From: Candidatus Flexifilum affinis
GTDB lineage: Bacteria; Chloroflexota; Anaerolineae; Aggregatilineales; Phototrophicaceae
NCBI GenBank assembly: GCA_016713325.1
Contig: JADJPJ010000093.1
Span: 196,326-260,325, forward strand
Direction of reading: 5' to 3'
DNA length: 64,000 nt
Positions 1 through 8,744 of the stretch are shown in pieces (the stretch's first letter is position 1; every line of letters begins with the position of its first letter). The notes under the pieces are model-generated. The model saw only the letters and a program-made list of their open reading frames with translations, ran no database searches and was not told where the DNA came from. Made by a program: the position numbers and the translations under genes.

Positions 1-2523
1 CTCCACGACGTGATCCGCGACTATCTGCTGCGCCAGGGCGGCAGCGCCGTCCCGCGCCAGGGCCTGGCCGACGAGCTTCGCTACGGTGTCGCTCACAGCA
101 TCGTGGTCATGCCCATGGACAGGTACCTGAAGACGGGCGGTAGCGTCATCGACTGGCAGCGGGAATTCCTCATCCGCTACATGTCGCCTGGTCCCAACAT
201 GCTCCTCAAGGAAAAGGCGCGCCCGATCCAGCGCTGGGCCGACCTGCCGCCCGACGAGCCTTACCTGTGGGACGCGCTCGCCTATCACCTGATCGAGGCG
301 GCTCTGGGCGACCAACTGATCGCCACCGTCCTCGATTTACGCTATCTGGCGGCCAAGACGCGCGTCCGCGGCGCCTACCGCGTGGAGGCCGATATTCGCG
401 CCGCGGCGGCCTTCGCCCGGTTGAACGACCGACCGCAGGTCGGCGCGCTCGACCTGCTGGAACGCAATTACCGCGGCATGGCCCACATCCTGTCCCGGTG
501 CGAAAGCGTTCAGGATGCGCTGATCACGTTGCACATGCGCCTCAGCCATCTCGACGCCTTCAAAGAATCCTGCGCGGCAGCCGAAGCGGCATTGAAACCG
601 CCATACATCACGAGGCGCCGCCCTCTGCCCGACCTGCCGCACCCGGCGCTGATCCGCGTGCTGACGGGGCATACGGATCAGGTGAGCAGCGCCGCCTACA
701 GCCCGGACGGACGCCGGATCATCAGCACCTCACGTGACCGGATGGTGCGGGTCTGGGACGCCGAGACGGGAGAGTCGGTCCATACGCTGGCGGGACATAC
801 GGATTGGATGACCAGCGCCGCATTCAGCCCGGACGGACGCCGGATCGTCAGCACCTCACGTGATCGCACAGTGCGCGTCTGGGACGCCGAGACGGGGACG
901 GCGCTCCATACGCTGGCGGAGCATACGGGTGAAGTGACCAGCGCAGTCTTCAGCCCGGACGGACGGCGGATCCTCAGCACTTCAACTGACCGGACTGTTC
1001 GGGTCTGGGACGCCGAGACGGGGGCAGCGGTCCATACGCTGGCGGGGCATAGGGATTTTGTGAATCGCGCCGCCTACAGCCCAGACGGACGCTGGATCGT
1101 CAGCGCCTCACGTGACCGGAATGTTCGGGTCTGGGATGCCGAGACGGGGGAGGTGGTCCATGCGCTGGCGGGACATACGGATTCTGTGATACGCGCCGCC
1201 TACAGCCGGGACGGGCGCCGGATCGTCAGCGCCTCACGTGACCGGACTATCCGGGTCTGGGATGCCGAGACGGGGGAGGTGGTCCATGCGCTGGCGGGGC
1301 ATACCGCTGAAGTAACCAACGCCGCCTACAGCCCGGACGGACGGCGGATCGCCAGCGCGTCACATGACCGGACGGTGCAGGTCTGGGATGCCGAGACGGG
1401 GAAGGCGCAACATGCGCTGGGGGACATACGAGCATTGTGGTAAGCGCCGCTTTCAGTCCAGACGGACGGCAGATCGTCAGCGCTTCAATTGACCGGACTG
1501 CCCGGGTCTGGGACGCCGAGATGGGGAAGACGCTCTATACGCTGGCGGGACATACGGATTCTGTGATCAGTGCCGTTTTCAGCCCGGACGGACGCCGGAT
1601 TGTCAGCGCTTCACTTGACCGGACTGCCCGGGTCTGGGACGCCGAGATAGGTGAGACGGTCCACGCAGTGGCGGGGCATGCAAAGGCTGTGACCAGCGCC
1701 GCCTACAGCCTGGACGGGCGTTGGATCGTCAGCGCCTCAGATGACGGAACGGTACGAGTCTGGGACGCTGAGACAGGCGAGGAGGCTCATGCGCTGGCGG
1801 GACATACGAATTCCGTACTCAGCGCCGCCTTTAGCCCGGATGGACGCCGGATCGTCAGCACTTCAGTTGACCGGACAGTGCGTGTCTGGGATGCCGAGAT
1901 GGGGGAGGCGATCCGCACGCTGACGGGGGCACATGCGTGCTGTGACCTGTGCCGCTTACAGCCCGGATGGACGGTGGATCGCCAGTGCCTCCGATGACCG
2001 GATGGTGCGGGTTTGGGACGCTGAGACAGGAGCGGAGATCCGCGCGTTGGCGGGGCATACGGATTTTGTGACCAGCGCCGCTTACAGCCCGGACGGACAG
2101 CGGATCGTCAGCGCCTCATATGACGGGACAGTGCGGGTCTGGGACGCCGAGACGGGGGAGGCGGTCCGTATGCTTGCGGGGCATTCGGATTTTGTGACCA
2201 GCGCCGCCTATAGCCCGGACGGACGGCGGATCGTCAGCGCGTCGAGGGATCGGACTGTGCGGGTCTGGGACGCAGAGGCGGTCCGGGCGCTGGCGGGGCA
2301 TTCGGATTTTGTGACCAGCGCCGCCTACAGCCCGGACAGACGGCGGATTGTCAGCGCCTCAGTGGACCAGACGCTCAAAGTGTGGGATGCCGAGACGGGT
2401 GACTGCCGCGCCACCTTCTACGCCGACGCTGCACTCCGCTGCTGCGCCTGGTCGCCGGACGGAAAGGTCATCGTCGCCGGCGGTGAGGGCGGCTACCTGT
2501 ACTGGCTGCGCTGGGTGGAATAA
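1..2523 (+). CDS. STAND/NB-ARC-type protein C-terminus with about 15 WD40 repeats (5' partial, two frameshifts)
   Basis: The reading frame is already open at base 1 (Leu-His-Asp-Val-Ile-Arg-Asp-Tyr-Leu), which resembles the LHDxxRDYL motif at the winged-helix end of NB-ARC/APAF-type ATPases, so the N-terminal sensor and NTPase probably lie outside the window. About 200 residues of alpha-helical linker follow, then about 15 WD40 repeats of about 42 residues, each with SPDGRRIVSxSxDRTVRVWDAETG; this fits two seven-bladed propellers. Repeats are very alike at DNA level, suggesting recent tandem amplification. Two frame breaks interrupt the frame: a missing C after base 1420 (ctgg-ggg where sister repeats read ctggcggg) and an extra G in the run 1925-1929. 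Correcting both restores one frame to the stop at 2523. The role is inferred from the family: ligand sensing by an oligomerising signalling ATPase. The domain upstream is unknown. Confidence 0.8.
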
Positions 2524-2535
2524 GGAGCAGATCGC

Positions 2536-3335
2536 ATGTCATCTCACCCGCTGGATCATCCCGATATCACGGCCAACCTCTTCTACCCTCGCCCCGACCA
2601 GCCCGGCAGGAGCGGCATTCCCGGCGCGGTCGATGGCACCCTCCCCGTCGAGGAAGGCGTCGCCCTCGGATATCGCTTCTACATGCATGGGGCCGGGTCG
2701 CCGATCATCCTCTACTTTCACGGCAACGGCGAGATCGCCAGCGACTACGACGGAATCGCCCCGTTCTTCCAGGAGATCGGCGCGTCGCTGCTGGTTGTCG
2801 ACTACCGCGGCTACGGCTGGAGCACCGGCTTCCCCCTGGCCAGCAAGCTCCTCCCCGACGCCGAAGCCGTCGTCGCGGCGCTTCCCTCCATGTTCGCCAC
2901 CGCGAAGGTGTCAGAATCGCGCCTGTTCGTGATGGGGCGGTCGCTCGGCAGTGCGCCGGCTGTCCATGCCGCCTGCACGTTTCCGGATCGTTTCCAGGGG
3001 CTGATCCTGGAAAGCGGCTTCGCCGATATGCCTTCAGTCATGCGGCGGCTCGGCATCCAGCCAGAGCGTTTCTCGCTCACCGAGCAGGAGCTCGCCCCGG
3101 TCGGCAACGCGCGCAAGGTCCGTTCGCTCCACCTGCCGCTGCTGGTGATCCACGGTGAGCCGATAACCTGCTGCCGGTCGAACAGGGTCAGGCCCTCTAC
3201 GATGCCTCACCCGCCGAGCAGAAGCGCATCCTGCGCATCGCCGGCGCCGGCCACAATGACCTGATGTTCGTCGGCATGCGGCGCTACTTCGCGGCCATCG
3301 CCGAATTCATCGCGCCGCCCAGTCCGGAAAGATAA
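2536..3335 (+). CDS. alpha/beta hydrolase (serine-hydrolase fold), one frameshift
   Basis: An alpha/beta hydrolase of the dienelactone-hydrolase/YfhR-like class. Visible landmarks are the oxyanion strand IILYFHGNGE (about residues 55-64), a VDYRGYGWS loop, the nucleophile elbow GRSLGS with the catalytic Ser, and LLVIHGE leading to the acidic residue. The uncorrected frame ends in a spurious tail at 3264. One missing base after 3159 restores GEADNLLPVEQGQALYDAS and the C-terminal GAGHNDLM with the catalytic His, ending at 3335. No signal peptide is seen, so it is probably cytoplasmic. It starts 12 bases after the WD40 gene and may be co-transcribed with it. The substrate cannot be predicted. 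The break looks like a sequence error because the downstream frame is fully conserved. Confidence 0.78.
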
Positions 3336-3384
3336 ACAGCCCGGCCCGGTAGGCGCTCCTCTGAGGGTGTTGCCATAGAGAAGG

Positions 3385-4113
3385 TTAAAGCGAACCGTTC
3401 TTCCCGGCGCCGCTGCCTTCCCAGCCTTCCGCAATCAGGTCGCCGGTCGACCCGATGTGATGGCACAGCAATTGGACGGAGAGGTCCGTATCTTCCGCGG
3501 CGATGGCGTCGACGATGGCCAGATGGTTCCGGGCAATCTCGTGAAGGTTCCCCTTCTTCTGATTGCGCAGCGACATCACCTGGCGCACCCGCAGCGAGAC
3601 CGTGCCCCACAGCATGACCAGCAGTTCGTTCTGGCTGGAGGCGACCAGCGTATCGTGAAAGTGACGATCGATGAAGTTGACTTCGCGCAGGTTGCCTTCA
3701 TCCGCCGCCGCCATCATGTCGGCGCAGATGTCGCGAAGCCGCTCGGCGGCGGCCTCCGCCTGCCCCAGCGCGATCAGCCGCTGGACGGCGAAACCTTCCA
3801 TCAGGCTGCGAATGCTGTACAGGTCTTCGATATCTTTGCGGGCCAGCTTGGTGACCGTCGTGCCGTGGTAGGGAACGGTTTCGAGCAGGCCCTCGGCGTT
3901 GAGGATGTTGATGGCTTCGCGCAGCGGCGCGCGGCTGATGCCGAGCTGCGAGGCGAGATCCGCTTCGATCAGGGTCTGCCCCGGCTTCAGCTCGCCGTTG
4001 ACAATGGCATTGCGCAGCATTTCAAGGACGTGTTCGCGAAGCGACTTGTTCTGTATTAGGCCCAGCGTGGGGCCATCGGTCTTACTCTTCGTCAAGTTTA
4101 TAGTCATCCGCAT
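3385..4113 (-). CDS. GntR family transcriptional regulator, FadR/FCD subfamily
   Basis: A 242-residue regulator with an N-terminal GntR winged helix (about residues 25-90; LREHVLEMLRNAIVNGELKPGQTLIEADLASQLGISRAPLREA contains the recognition helix) and a C-terminal all-helical FCD ligand-binding domain. The FCD domain carries the expected Asp/His residues (FIDRHFHDTLV, CHHIGSTGDL) that usually hold a metal and a carboxylic-acid ligand. FCD regulators typically repress genes for organic or sugar acids. No obvious target lies beside it: the divergent neighbour is a PadR/HAAS pair and the convergent neighbour is a hydrolase. Candidate operators lie in the gap upstream at 4132-4196, suggesting autoregulation. 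An alternative ATG two codons downstream is possible. Confidence 0.88.
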   Translation of the reverse strand: MRMTINLTKSKTDGPTLGLIQNKSLREHVLEMLRNAIVNGELKPGQTLIEADLASQLGISRAPLREAINILNAEGLLETVPYHGTTVTKLARKDIEDLYSIRSLMEGFAVQRLIALGQAEAAAERLRDICADMMAAADEGNLREVNFIDRHFHDTLVASSQNELLVMLWGTVSLRVRQVMSLRNQKKGNLHEIARNHLAIVDAIAAEDTDLSVQLLCHHIGSTGDLIAEGWEGSGAGKNGSL

Positions 4114-4131
4114 ACCCGAGGAATAAATCGT

Positions 4132-4196
4132 CGATAATCGGCCTTCAATTGAAGACCGAAATTGCGCGCATGATAATCGGCCTCCCGATATTATCG
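4132..4196. promoter_or_regulatory. putative operator cluster upstream of the gntR gene
   Basis: The direct repeat GATAATCGGCCT occurs at 4133-4144 and again at 4172-4183. It partly overlaps CGATAATCG (4132-4140), and an inverted repeat CGATA-T-TATCG lies at 4186-4196. A perfect TTCAATTGAA palindrome sits between them at 4144-4153. The position directly upstream of the FCD regulator on the minus strand suggests binding sites for that protein. The assignment rests only on repeat symmetry and position. Confidence 0.35.
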
Positions 4197-4244
4197 AGAA
4201 AACCGTGCGCGCTCACACCGTTAGGATCGCCGCCTACTGACCAC

Positions 4245-4320
4245 TTGACAATACTGTACGACATACAGTATATATTTTCACTGTGTGACGCACAGTAAAC
4301 AGTTTCACACAGTATTGTGA
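4245..4320 (+). promoter_or_regulatory. padR promoter with three operator palindromes
   Basis: A sigma-70-like promoter has TTGACA at 4245-4250 and TATATA at 4269-4274, an 18-base spacer. It is overlaid by a perfect inverted repeat ATACTGTA-5 bases-TACAGTAT (4251-4271). A second perfect repeat ACTGTG-5 bases-CACAGT lies at 4280-4296, and a third weaker one TCACA-6 bases-TGTGA at 4305-4320, immediately before the padR start codon. The spacing of the palindromes covers the -10 element and the transcript start, as expected for an autorepressed PadR operon. Confidence 0.65.
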
Positions 4321-4332
4321 GGCGCATAGGGT

Positions 4333-4680
4333 ATGGCGGATACAGGTGAACACCTTGAACAGCTTCGCCTGGAACTTCGGCGGGGCATCGTCGTCCTGGC
4401 GGTGCTGAGCCTGATGGACAGTGCCAGCTACGGCTACAACCTGATTCAGCGGCTGGCCGCGCTGGGGCTCGACATCGAAGAGGGCACGCTTTATCCGCTG
4501 CTGCGGCGGCTGGAGAAGCAGGGGCTGTTGCAAAGCGAGTGGGACACGACCGAGTCCCGGCCGCGCAAGTACTACCGCATCAGCGATGCCGGCCAGGCGG
4601 TGCTGACGGCGCTGCGTTCTGAATGGCAGGAAACCGTCACGGTGATGCAGAGAATACTGGAAGGAGAACGCCATGACTGA
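4333..4680 (+). CDS. PadR family transcriptional regulator
   Basis: A 115-residue PadR-type winged-helix repressor. The signature GIVVLAVLSLMDSASYGYNLIQRL and the wing LEKQGLLQSEW...SRPRKYYRISDAG are clear, covering about residues 18-95. It belongs to the short class that lacks a long C-terminal helix domain. The ATG lies just after the third palindrome of the upstream operator array. The last eight bases overlap the next gene, which encodes a HAAS-domain membrane protein; PadR-HAAS pairs are a common two-gene arrangement in which PadR represses the pair until an envelope or toxic-compound signal arrives. The effector is unknown. Confidence 0.92.
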   Translation: MADTGEHLEQLRLELRRGIVVLAVLSLMDSASYGYNLIQRLAALGLDIEEGTLYPLLRRLEKQGLLQSEWDTTESRPRKYYRISDAGQAVLTALRSEWQETVTVMQRILEGERHD

Positions 4681-5632
4681 GTTGATCGATCGTTACGTCT
4701 ATCAGGTCGGGTTGTACGTGCGTCCGAAAGAACGCGCGGAGATCGAGGCCGAGCTGCGCTCGCAGATTCAGGATCAACTGGACGACCGTTATGGCGCTTC
4801 ACCGACAGAAGCAGAGGTCGCGGCCGTCCTGCAGCAGCTTGGCGACCCGCGCACCATGGCGGCATCGTACGGCGGCGAGCAGTACCTGGTGGGGCCGGAT
4901 CTGTACCCGTTCATGATGACGGTGCTGCGCTTCGGGCTGCCGCTTGTCCCGGCGGTGGTGGTCATCGCCAACATCCTCGGCACGGTGCTTTCACCGGAGG
5001 GCGGCGACTGGCTGGGGCTGCTGGTCGGCTCGATCTTCACAGCGGCGCAGGCGGCGCTCATTTTCTTTGCCATCGTCGTAGTCTTCTTCGCCATCTTGCA
5101 GCATTCCGGTGAAGAGCTGCGGTCGGTCGCCATGACCGCCTTCAACCCCCTGGAACTTCCGCAGGTGAATGACCCCCGCGCGGTGGATCGCTTCGAGTCC
5201 GCCGTGGGCATCGCCCTGGGCACGCTGGTCGGCATCGCCATCCTCTACTTCCTGCAAGTCGGCGGCTTGACCCTGCGCTTCAACCTGAGCGATCCGGGCG
5301 AGGTGCTGCCGGTGCCAACGGCCTGGCTGGTCGTGCTGCTCTTCACGACATTCGGCACCGTACTCATCACCCTCTGGGCGCTCATTCGCCGGCGCTGGAG
5401 CCTGGGGACGTGGCTTGCGGAGACGGTGCTCGAACTGGTGGGCATGGTCGGCCTCTACTTCGTGCTTTTCACGCCTGTGGCAGGCCGAATTGCGCAAACG
5501 ACGCCGGAGCTGGGCGAAGCGATGGGCCAACTCCCCTGGATCGTCACCCTCGTCACCATCGTCATCATGGTGCTGTCGAACGGCGGCAAGCTCATCCGTC
5601 TGTGGCAGCAGCGGCAGGGGACGAGCATCTAG
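4673..5632 (+). CDS. HAAS-domain multi-pass membrane protein
   Basis: The first about 75 residues form a HAAS-type helical domain (IDRYVYQVGLYVRPKERAEIEAELRSQIQDQLDDR...LQQLGDPRTMAASY), typical of membrane proteins encoded beside PadR regulators. About five to six hydrophobic segments follow (for example around residues 85-105, 113-140, 178-197, 215-240, 250-270, 285-305). The start overlaps the padR stop (ATGACTGA), so the two are translationally coupled. The HAAS domain is thought to transmit membrane state to the PadR partner; transport function has not been shown. Length is 319 residues. Confidence 0.82.
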   Translation: MTELIDRYVYQVGLYVRPKERAEIEAELRSQIQDQLDDRYGASPTEAEVAAVLQQLGDPRTMAASYGGEQYLVGPDLYPFMMTVLRFGLPLVPAVVVIANILGTVLSPEGGDWLGLLVGSIFTAAQAALIFFAIVVVFFAILQHSGEELRSVAMTAFNPLELPQVNDPRAVDRFESAVGIALGTLVGIAILYFLQVGGLTLRFNLSDPGEVLPVPTAWLVVLLFTTFGTVLITLWALIRRRWSLGTWLAETVLELVGMVGLYFVLFTPVAGRIAQTTPELGEAMGQLPWIVTLVTIVIMVLSNGGKLIRLWQQRQGTSI

Positions 5633-5786
5633 CCCGCAGCAGCGCCACTCGCCCACCGACACGGCACAACCGAATCGCAGACCGGGTTCGCCTCATCCGT
5701 TCAGGATGCCAGGCCGGGCGGTGCCTTGCCACTGCCCTGCACCCACCCGGTATCGGCCCATCACTGACTCAAAGGATACCTACGTA

Positions 5787-6188
5787 ATGAAGACCAACAC
5801 CATCGTGACGAAAGGAAACGCAATCGTGCTCGATACCCGTATTATCCTGGCCGGAACATGGATCGTCGTCATGCTTCTCTACCTGCTGGGCGACGTGCTG
5901 CGCATCTACAGCGGCGACTATGCCCGCATGGCCGCGGAGCAGAAGGCCATCAACTCGATGTGGCTGATTGCCGCCATCATCATGCTCATCCCCATTCTGA
6001 TGGTGTTCGCGTCGCTGGTGCTGCCACAGCCGATCAACCGCTGGGCCAATATCATCGTTGGCGTCGGCTTCTTTCTCTTCGTGATTGCCGATCTGCGCAG
6101 CTACCCCTCCGCCTACGACAAGTTCCTGCTGATCGTCAGCCTGATCTTCAACGGCGTGACGGTCTGGTACGCCTGGAACTGGTCCTGA
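5787..6188 (+). CDS. DUF6326-like small four-helix membrane protein
   Basis: A 133-residue protein with four predicted membrane helices: ILAGTWIVVMLLYLLGDVL, MWLIAAIIMLIPILMVFASLVL, WANIIVGVGFFLFVIADL and LLIVSLIFNGVTVWYAW. The layout and the short polar loops match the DUF6326 family as I remember it. The frame is open further upstream, but ATG 5787 is the first start after the 154-base gap and begins a conserved-looking N-terminus. It sits 12 bases before the oxidoreductase gene and is probably co-transcribed with it. Function is unknown. Confidence 0.7.
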   Translation: MKTNTIVTKGNAIVLDTRIILAGTWIVVMLLYLLGDVLRIYSGDYARMAAEQKAINSMWLIAAIIMLIPILMVFASLVLPQPINRWANIIVGVGFFLFVIADLRSYPSAYDKFLLIVSLIFNGVTVWYAWNWS

Positions 6189-6200
6189 GACCAAAAGGAC

Positions 6201-7178
6201 ATGAACATGAAAGCGATGATCTACACACAATACGGCTCACCGGATGTGCTGCGCCTCGCAGACGTGCCCAGGCCGACGCCCCGGGCCGGTGAGGTGCTGG
6301 TGAAAGTCCACGCCGTGGCCGCCAACAGCGGTGACATCCGACTGCTGCGCGCGCAGCCATTCGTGGTTCGACTGTCGGGGCAAGGCCTGTTCAAGCCGAA
6401 GCGGGCCATCCTCGGCAGCGACATCGCCGGACGCGTGGAAGCGGTCGGGAGCGGCGTCACCGAGTTCAAGCTGGGCGACGCCGTCTACGGTGACCTGTCC
6501 GCCAACGGCCTGGGCGGCTTCGCGGAATACATCGCCGTGCCCGAGTCCGTGCTGGCGCCGATGCCCGCAAACCTCAGCTTTGAGGAAGCGGCGGCGGTGC
6601 CGATGGCAGGGGTCACGGCGCTTCAGGCGCTGCGCGACAAAGGCAAGGTGCAGGGGGGCGAGCGCGTGGCGATCAACGGCGCGTCGGGCGGTGTCGGCAC
6701 CTTCGCGGTGCAGATTGCCCACGACATGGGCGCGGAAGTAACCGCCGTCGCCAGCGCCGGCAAGCTGGACATGCTGCGGTCCCTGGGCGCTTCGCAGGTC
6801 ATCGACTATGCCCGCGAGGATTTCACGGCGCGCGCCGGGCAGTACGATGTCATCCTCGGCGTCAACGGCTACCACCCCCTGACGCACTATGCGCGGGCGC
6901 TCAAGCCAGGCGGTCGATACGTCATGGTCGGCGGGACGGATGGGCAGCTCTTCGAGGCGATGCTGCGCGCGCCGCTCATGCCGAAGCGCGACGGCAAACG
7001 GCTGGACCATCTGATCGCGAAAGTCTCATCCGCCGACCTGCGCGCAGTGACGGCCCTGATCGAGCGCGGCAAGGTCAAGCCCGTCGTCGAGCGCTGTTAC
7101 CCACTGGAGGCGCTGGCGGAGGCGCTGCACTATCTGGATGCCGGGCACGCGCGGGGCAAGCTGGTGATGACCCTGTAG
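6201..7178 (+). CDS. zinc-independent MDR oxidoreductase (quinone reductase-like)
   Basis: A 325-residue medium-chain dehydrogenase/reductase of the NADPH:quinone oxidoreductase class. The N-terminal GroES-like fold spans about residues 3-125 (GEVLVKVHAVAANSGDIRL, GSDIAGRVEAVGSGV). The Rossmann fold contains the nucleotide-binding NGASGGVGTFAVQIA (about 152-166), then GASQVIDYAREDF and LKPGGRYVMVGG. The catalytic zinc-binding Cys and the structural Cys cluster of zinc alcohol dehydrogenases are absent, which supports a reductase acting on quinones or enones. It probably shares a transcript with the membrane protein upstream. A start two codons later is also possible. Confidence 0.88.
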   Translation: MNMKAMIYTQYGSPDVLRLADVPRPTPRAGEVLVKVHAVAANSGDIRLLRAQPFVVRLSGQGLFKPKRAILGSDIAGRVEAVGSGVTEFKLGDAVYGDLSANGLGGFAEYIAVPESVLAPMPANLSFEEAAAVPMAGVTALQALRDKGKVQGGERVAINGASGGVGTFAVQIAHDMGAEVTAVASAGKLDMLRSLGASQVIDYAREDFTARAGQYDVILGVNGYHPLTHYARALKPGGRYVMVGGTDGQLFEAMLRAPLMPKRDGKRLDHLIAKVSSADLRAVTALIERGKVKPVVERCYPLEALAEALHYLDAGHARGKLVMTL

Positions 7179-7287
7179 GCGCGCAAGCCGGGTAAGCGCA
7201 GTCCGCACGGCTTCGAGCGCGCCAATCTGAAACACGGGTTGGCGCGCGGAGGGTGTCCCGGCAACCAATCAGATGGTTGTGGTGAGC

Positions 7288-7992
7288 CTAATCGGGCTGC
7301 TCCTGGAGCGACCGGCTGGAGGGAGGCTCCTGTTCGCGGATGACTTGGTAGGCCCATGCGCCGGCAACCGCGCCGATGACGGGAGCGATCCAGTAGATCC
7401 ATTGATCCGTCCAGACACCGGCAAGCATCGCCGGCCCCAGGGATCGCGCCGGGTTCATCGACGCGCCGCTGATCGGCCCGCCCCACAGGGCGTCGAGCGC
7501 GACCGTGAAGCCAATCGCCAGCGCTGCCGGTGCGCCCTCCGCCTTTGTATCGGTGGCCACGGAAATGATGACGAACATCAGCACGGCGCTGAGCAGCACC
7601 TCCAGACCGAATGACTGTCCGATCGCCCCGGAGGGCACGGTCGCACCCAGGGAGGCGACATCGCCGATCAGCAGCCGGAGCGTCAGCGCGCCCAGTACCG
7701 CACCCAGTCCCTGTGCGGCGAGGTAGGCAACGACCTCACGCCAGGGAAAATGGCGCGTCACGGCGAAGGCGATAGTGACTGCCGGGTTGAAGTGCGCGCC
7801 GGAGATGTGTCCGGTCGCCGCGATCATCACCGTGATGATCAGGCCGAAAGTGAGCGCGATGCCCACATGAGTCAGCGCCCCGGTCTGCGCGTTGACCATG
7901 ATCGCGCCGCATCCGGCGGTGACCAGCGCGTACGTCCCGATGAATTCCGCGCCGGAGCGACGAAGCAGATCGCGATCCCGCTGTCCCGGCAT
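7288..7992 (-). CDS. aqpS: aquaporin/aquaglyceroporin of the arsenic operon (AqpS-like)
   Basis: A 234-residue MIP-family channel with six membrane helices and both half-helix signatures, HFNPAVT (about residue 68) and SMNPARS (about residue 180), close to canonical NPA boxes. It is the last gene of a minus-strand operon arsC, arsR-arsC, phosphoesterase, aquaporin. In Sinorhizobium an aquaglyceroporin (AqpS) replaces the arsenite pump by letting As(OH)3 leak out after arsenate reduction; the context suggests the same role here, which is inference. No acr3 or arsB gene is in the window. The start overlaps the stop of the phosphoesterase gene by one base, so the two are coupled. The gene symbol is based on context. 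Confidence 0.85.
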   Translation of the reverse strand: MPGQRDRDLLRRSGAEFIGTYALVTAGCGAIMVNAQTGALTHVGIALTFGLIITVMIAATGHISGAHFNPAVTIAFAVTRHFPWREVVAYLAAQGLGAVLGALTLRLLIGDVASLGATVPSGAIGQSFGLEVLLSAVLMFVIISVATDTKAEGAPAALAIGFTVALDALWGGPISGASMNPARSLGPAMLAGVWTDQWIYWIAPVIGAVAGAWAYQVIREQEPPSSRSLQEQPD

Positions 7993-8744
7993 CAGCCCGC
8001 CCCTTCGCGCAGCAGTTGGGCGAAGTGATGAGGCATGCCGCCGTCCTGCGGCGTGGCTTCAATGGCCTGCGCCACCCGCTCGACATTGTAGGGCACGCGG
8101 ATGAACTCGACGCTCACATCCCGCCCGCTGACCGTCAGCGTGATGTAGCCTGCACGCGGATCGCGATCCTTTGGCTTGCCCACGCTTCCCGCGTTGATCA
8201 CCTGCCGCCCGCTCGGCAGCACCTTGTGATACGGCAGGTGCGTATGCCCGCACACCAGGACATCGGCGTCGGCGACATCCATGATTCGTTCGAAGTAGTC
8301 ATCAGGACGATCCTCGAACAGGTACTCGTTGACCTTGCGCGGGCTGCCATGCACCAGCAGGACTTTGAGATCGTCCATCTGCACGGGGATGTGAGCCGGC
8401 AGGGCGCGCAGAAAGGCTTTGTGGTCGTCGGTCGTATGCGCGTTCGTCCAGGCAATCGACTGCTCGCCGCGCCGCCGATCGACCTCGGTCTTGTAAGCGC
8501 AGCCGCAGTCGTCGCTGTTGCTGCCAACGCCCTGATCGTAGTTGCCCATCAGAGTCGGGATGCGGCGCTCACGGACCAGCGCGACGACTTCGTTGGGAAA
8601 TGTGCCATAGCCGACCAGATCGCCGAGGCAGTAAAGGTCGGCCAGCCCGCGCCTGTCGATGTCGCTGAAGACGGCTTCGAGCGCCGCCAGGTTGCCGTGA
8701 ATATCGCCAAAGATCGTGATGGACGAGGTCAAGTCAGGACTCAC
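7992..8744 (-). CDS. calcineurin-like metallophosphoesterase in the ars operon
   Basis: A 250-residue single-domain metallophosphoesterase with all expected metal-binding blocks in order: GDIHGN (about residues 13-18), GDLVGYG (about 42-48), GNYD (about 67-70), VHGSP and GHTHLP. Such proteins (YfcE/MJ0936 group) hydrolyse phosphodiesters using two metal ions. The start lies inside the upstream arsR-arsC fusion gene (11-base overlap) and its stop touches the aquaporin start, so it is an integral operon member. Its part in arsenic metabolism is not established; nucleotide or arsenate-ester turnover are possibilities only. Confidence 0.87.
   Translation of the reverse strand: MSPDLTSSITIFGDIHGNLAALEAVFSDIDRRGLADLYCLGDLVGYGTFPNEVVALVRERRIPTLMGNYDQGVGSNSDDCGCAYKTEVDRRRGEQSIAWTNAHTTDDHKAFLRALPAHIPVQMDDLKVLLVHGSPRKVNEYLFEDRPDDYFERIMDVADADVLVCGHTHLPYHKVLPSGRQVINAGSVGKPKDRDPRAGYITLTVSGRDVSVEFIRVPYNVERVAQAIEATPQDGGMPHHFAQLLREGAG

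Noticed and set aside
660..2420. CRISPR array or tandem non-coding repeats
   Set aside because: The about 126-base periodicity is explained by in-frame WD40 repeats; there are no unique spacers.
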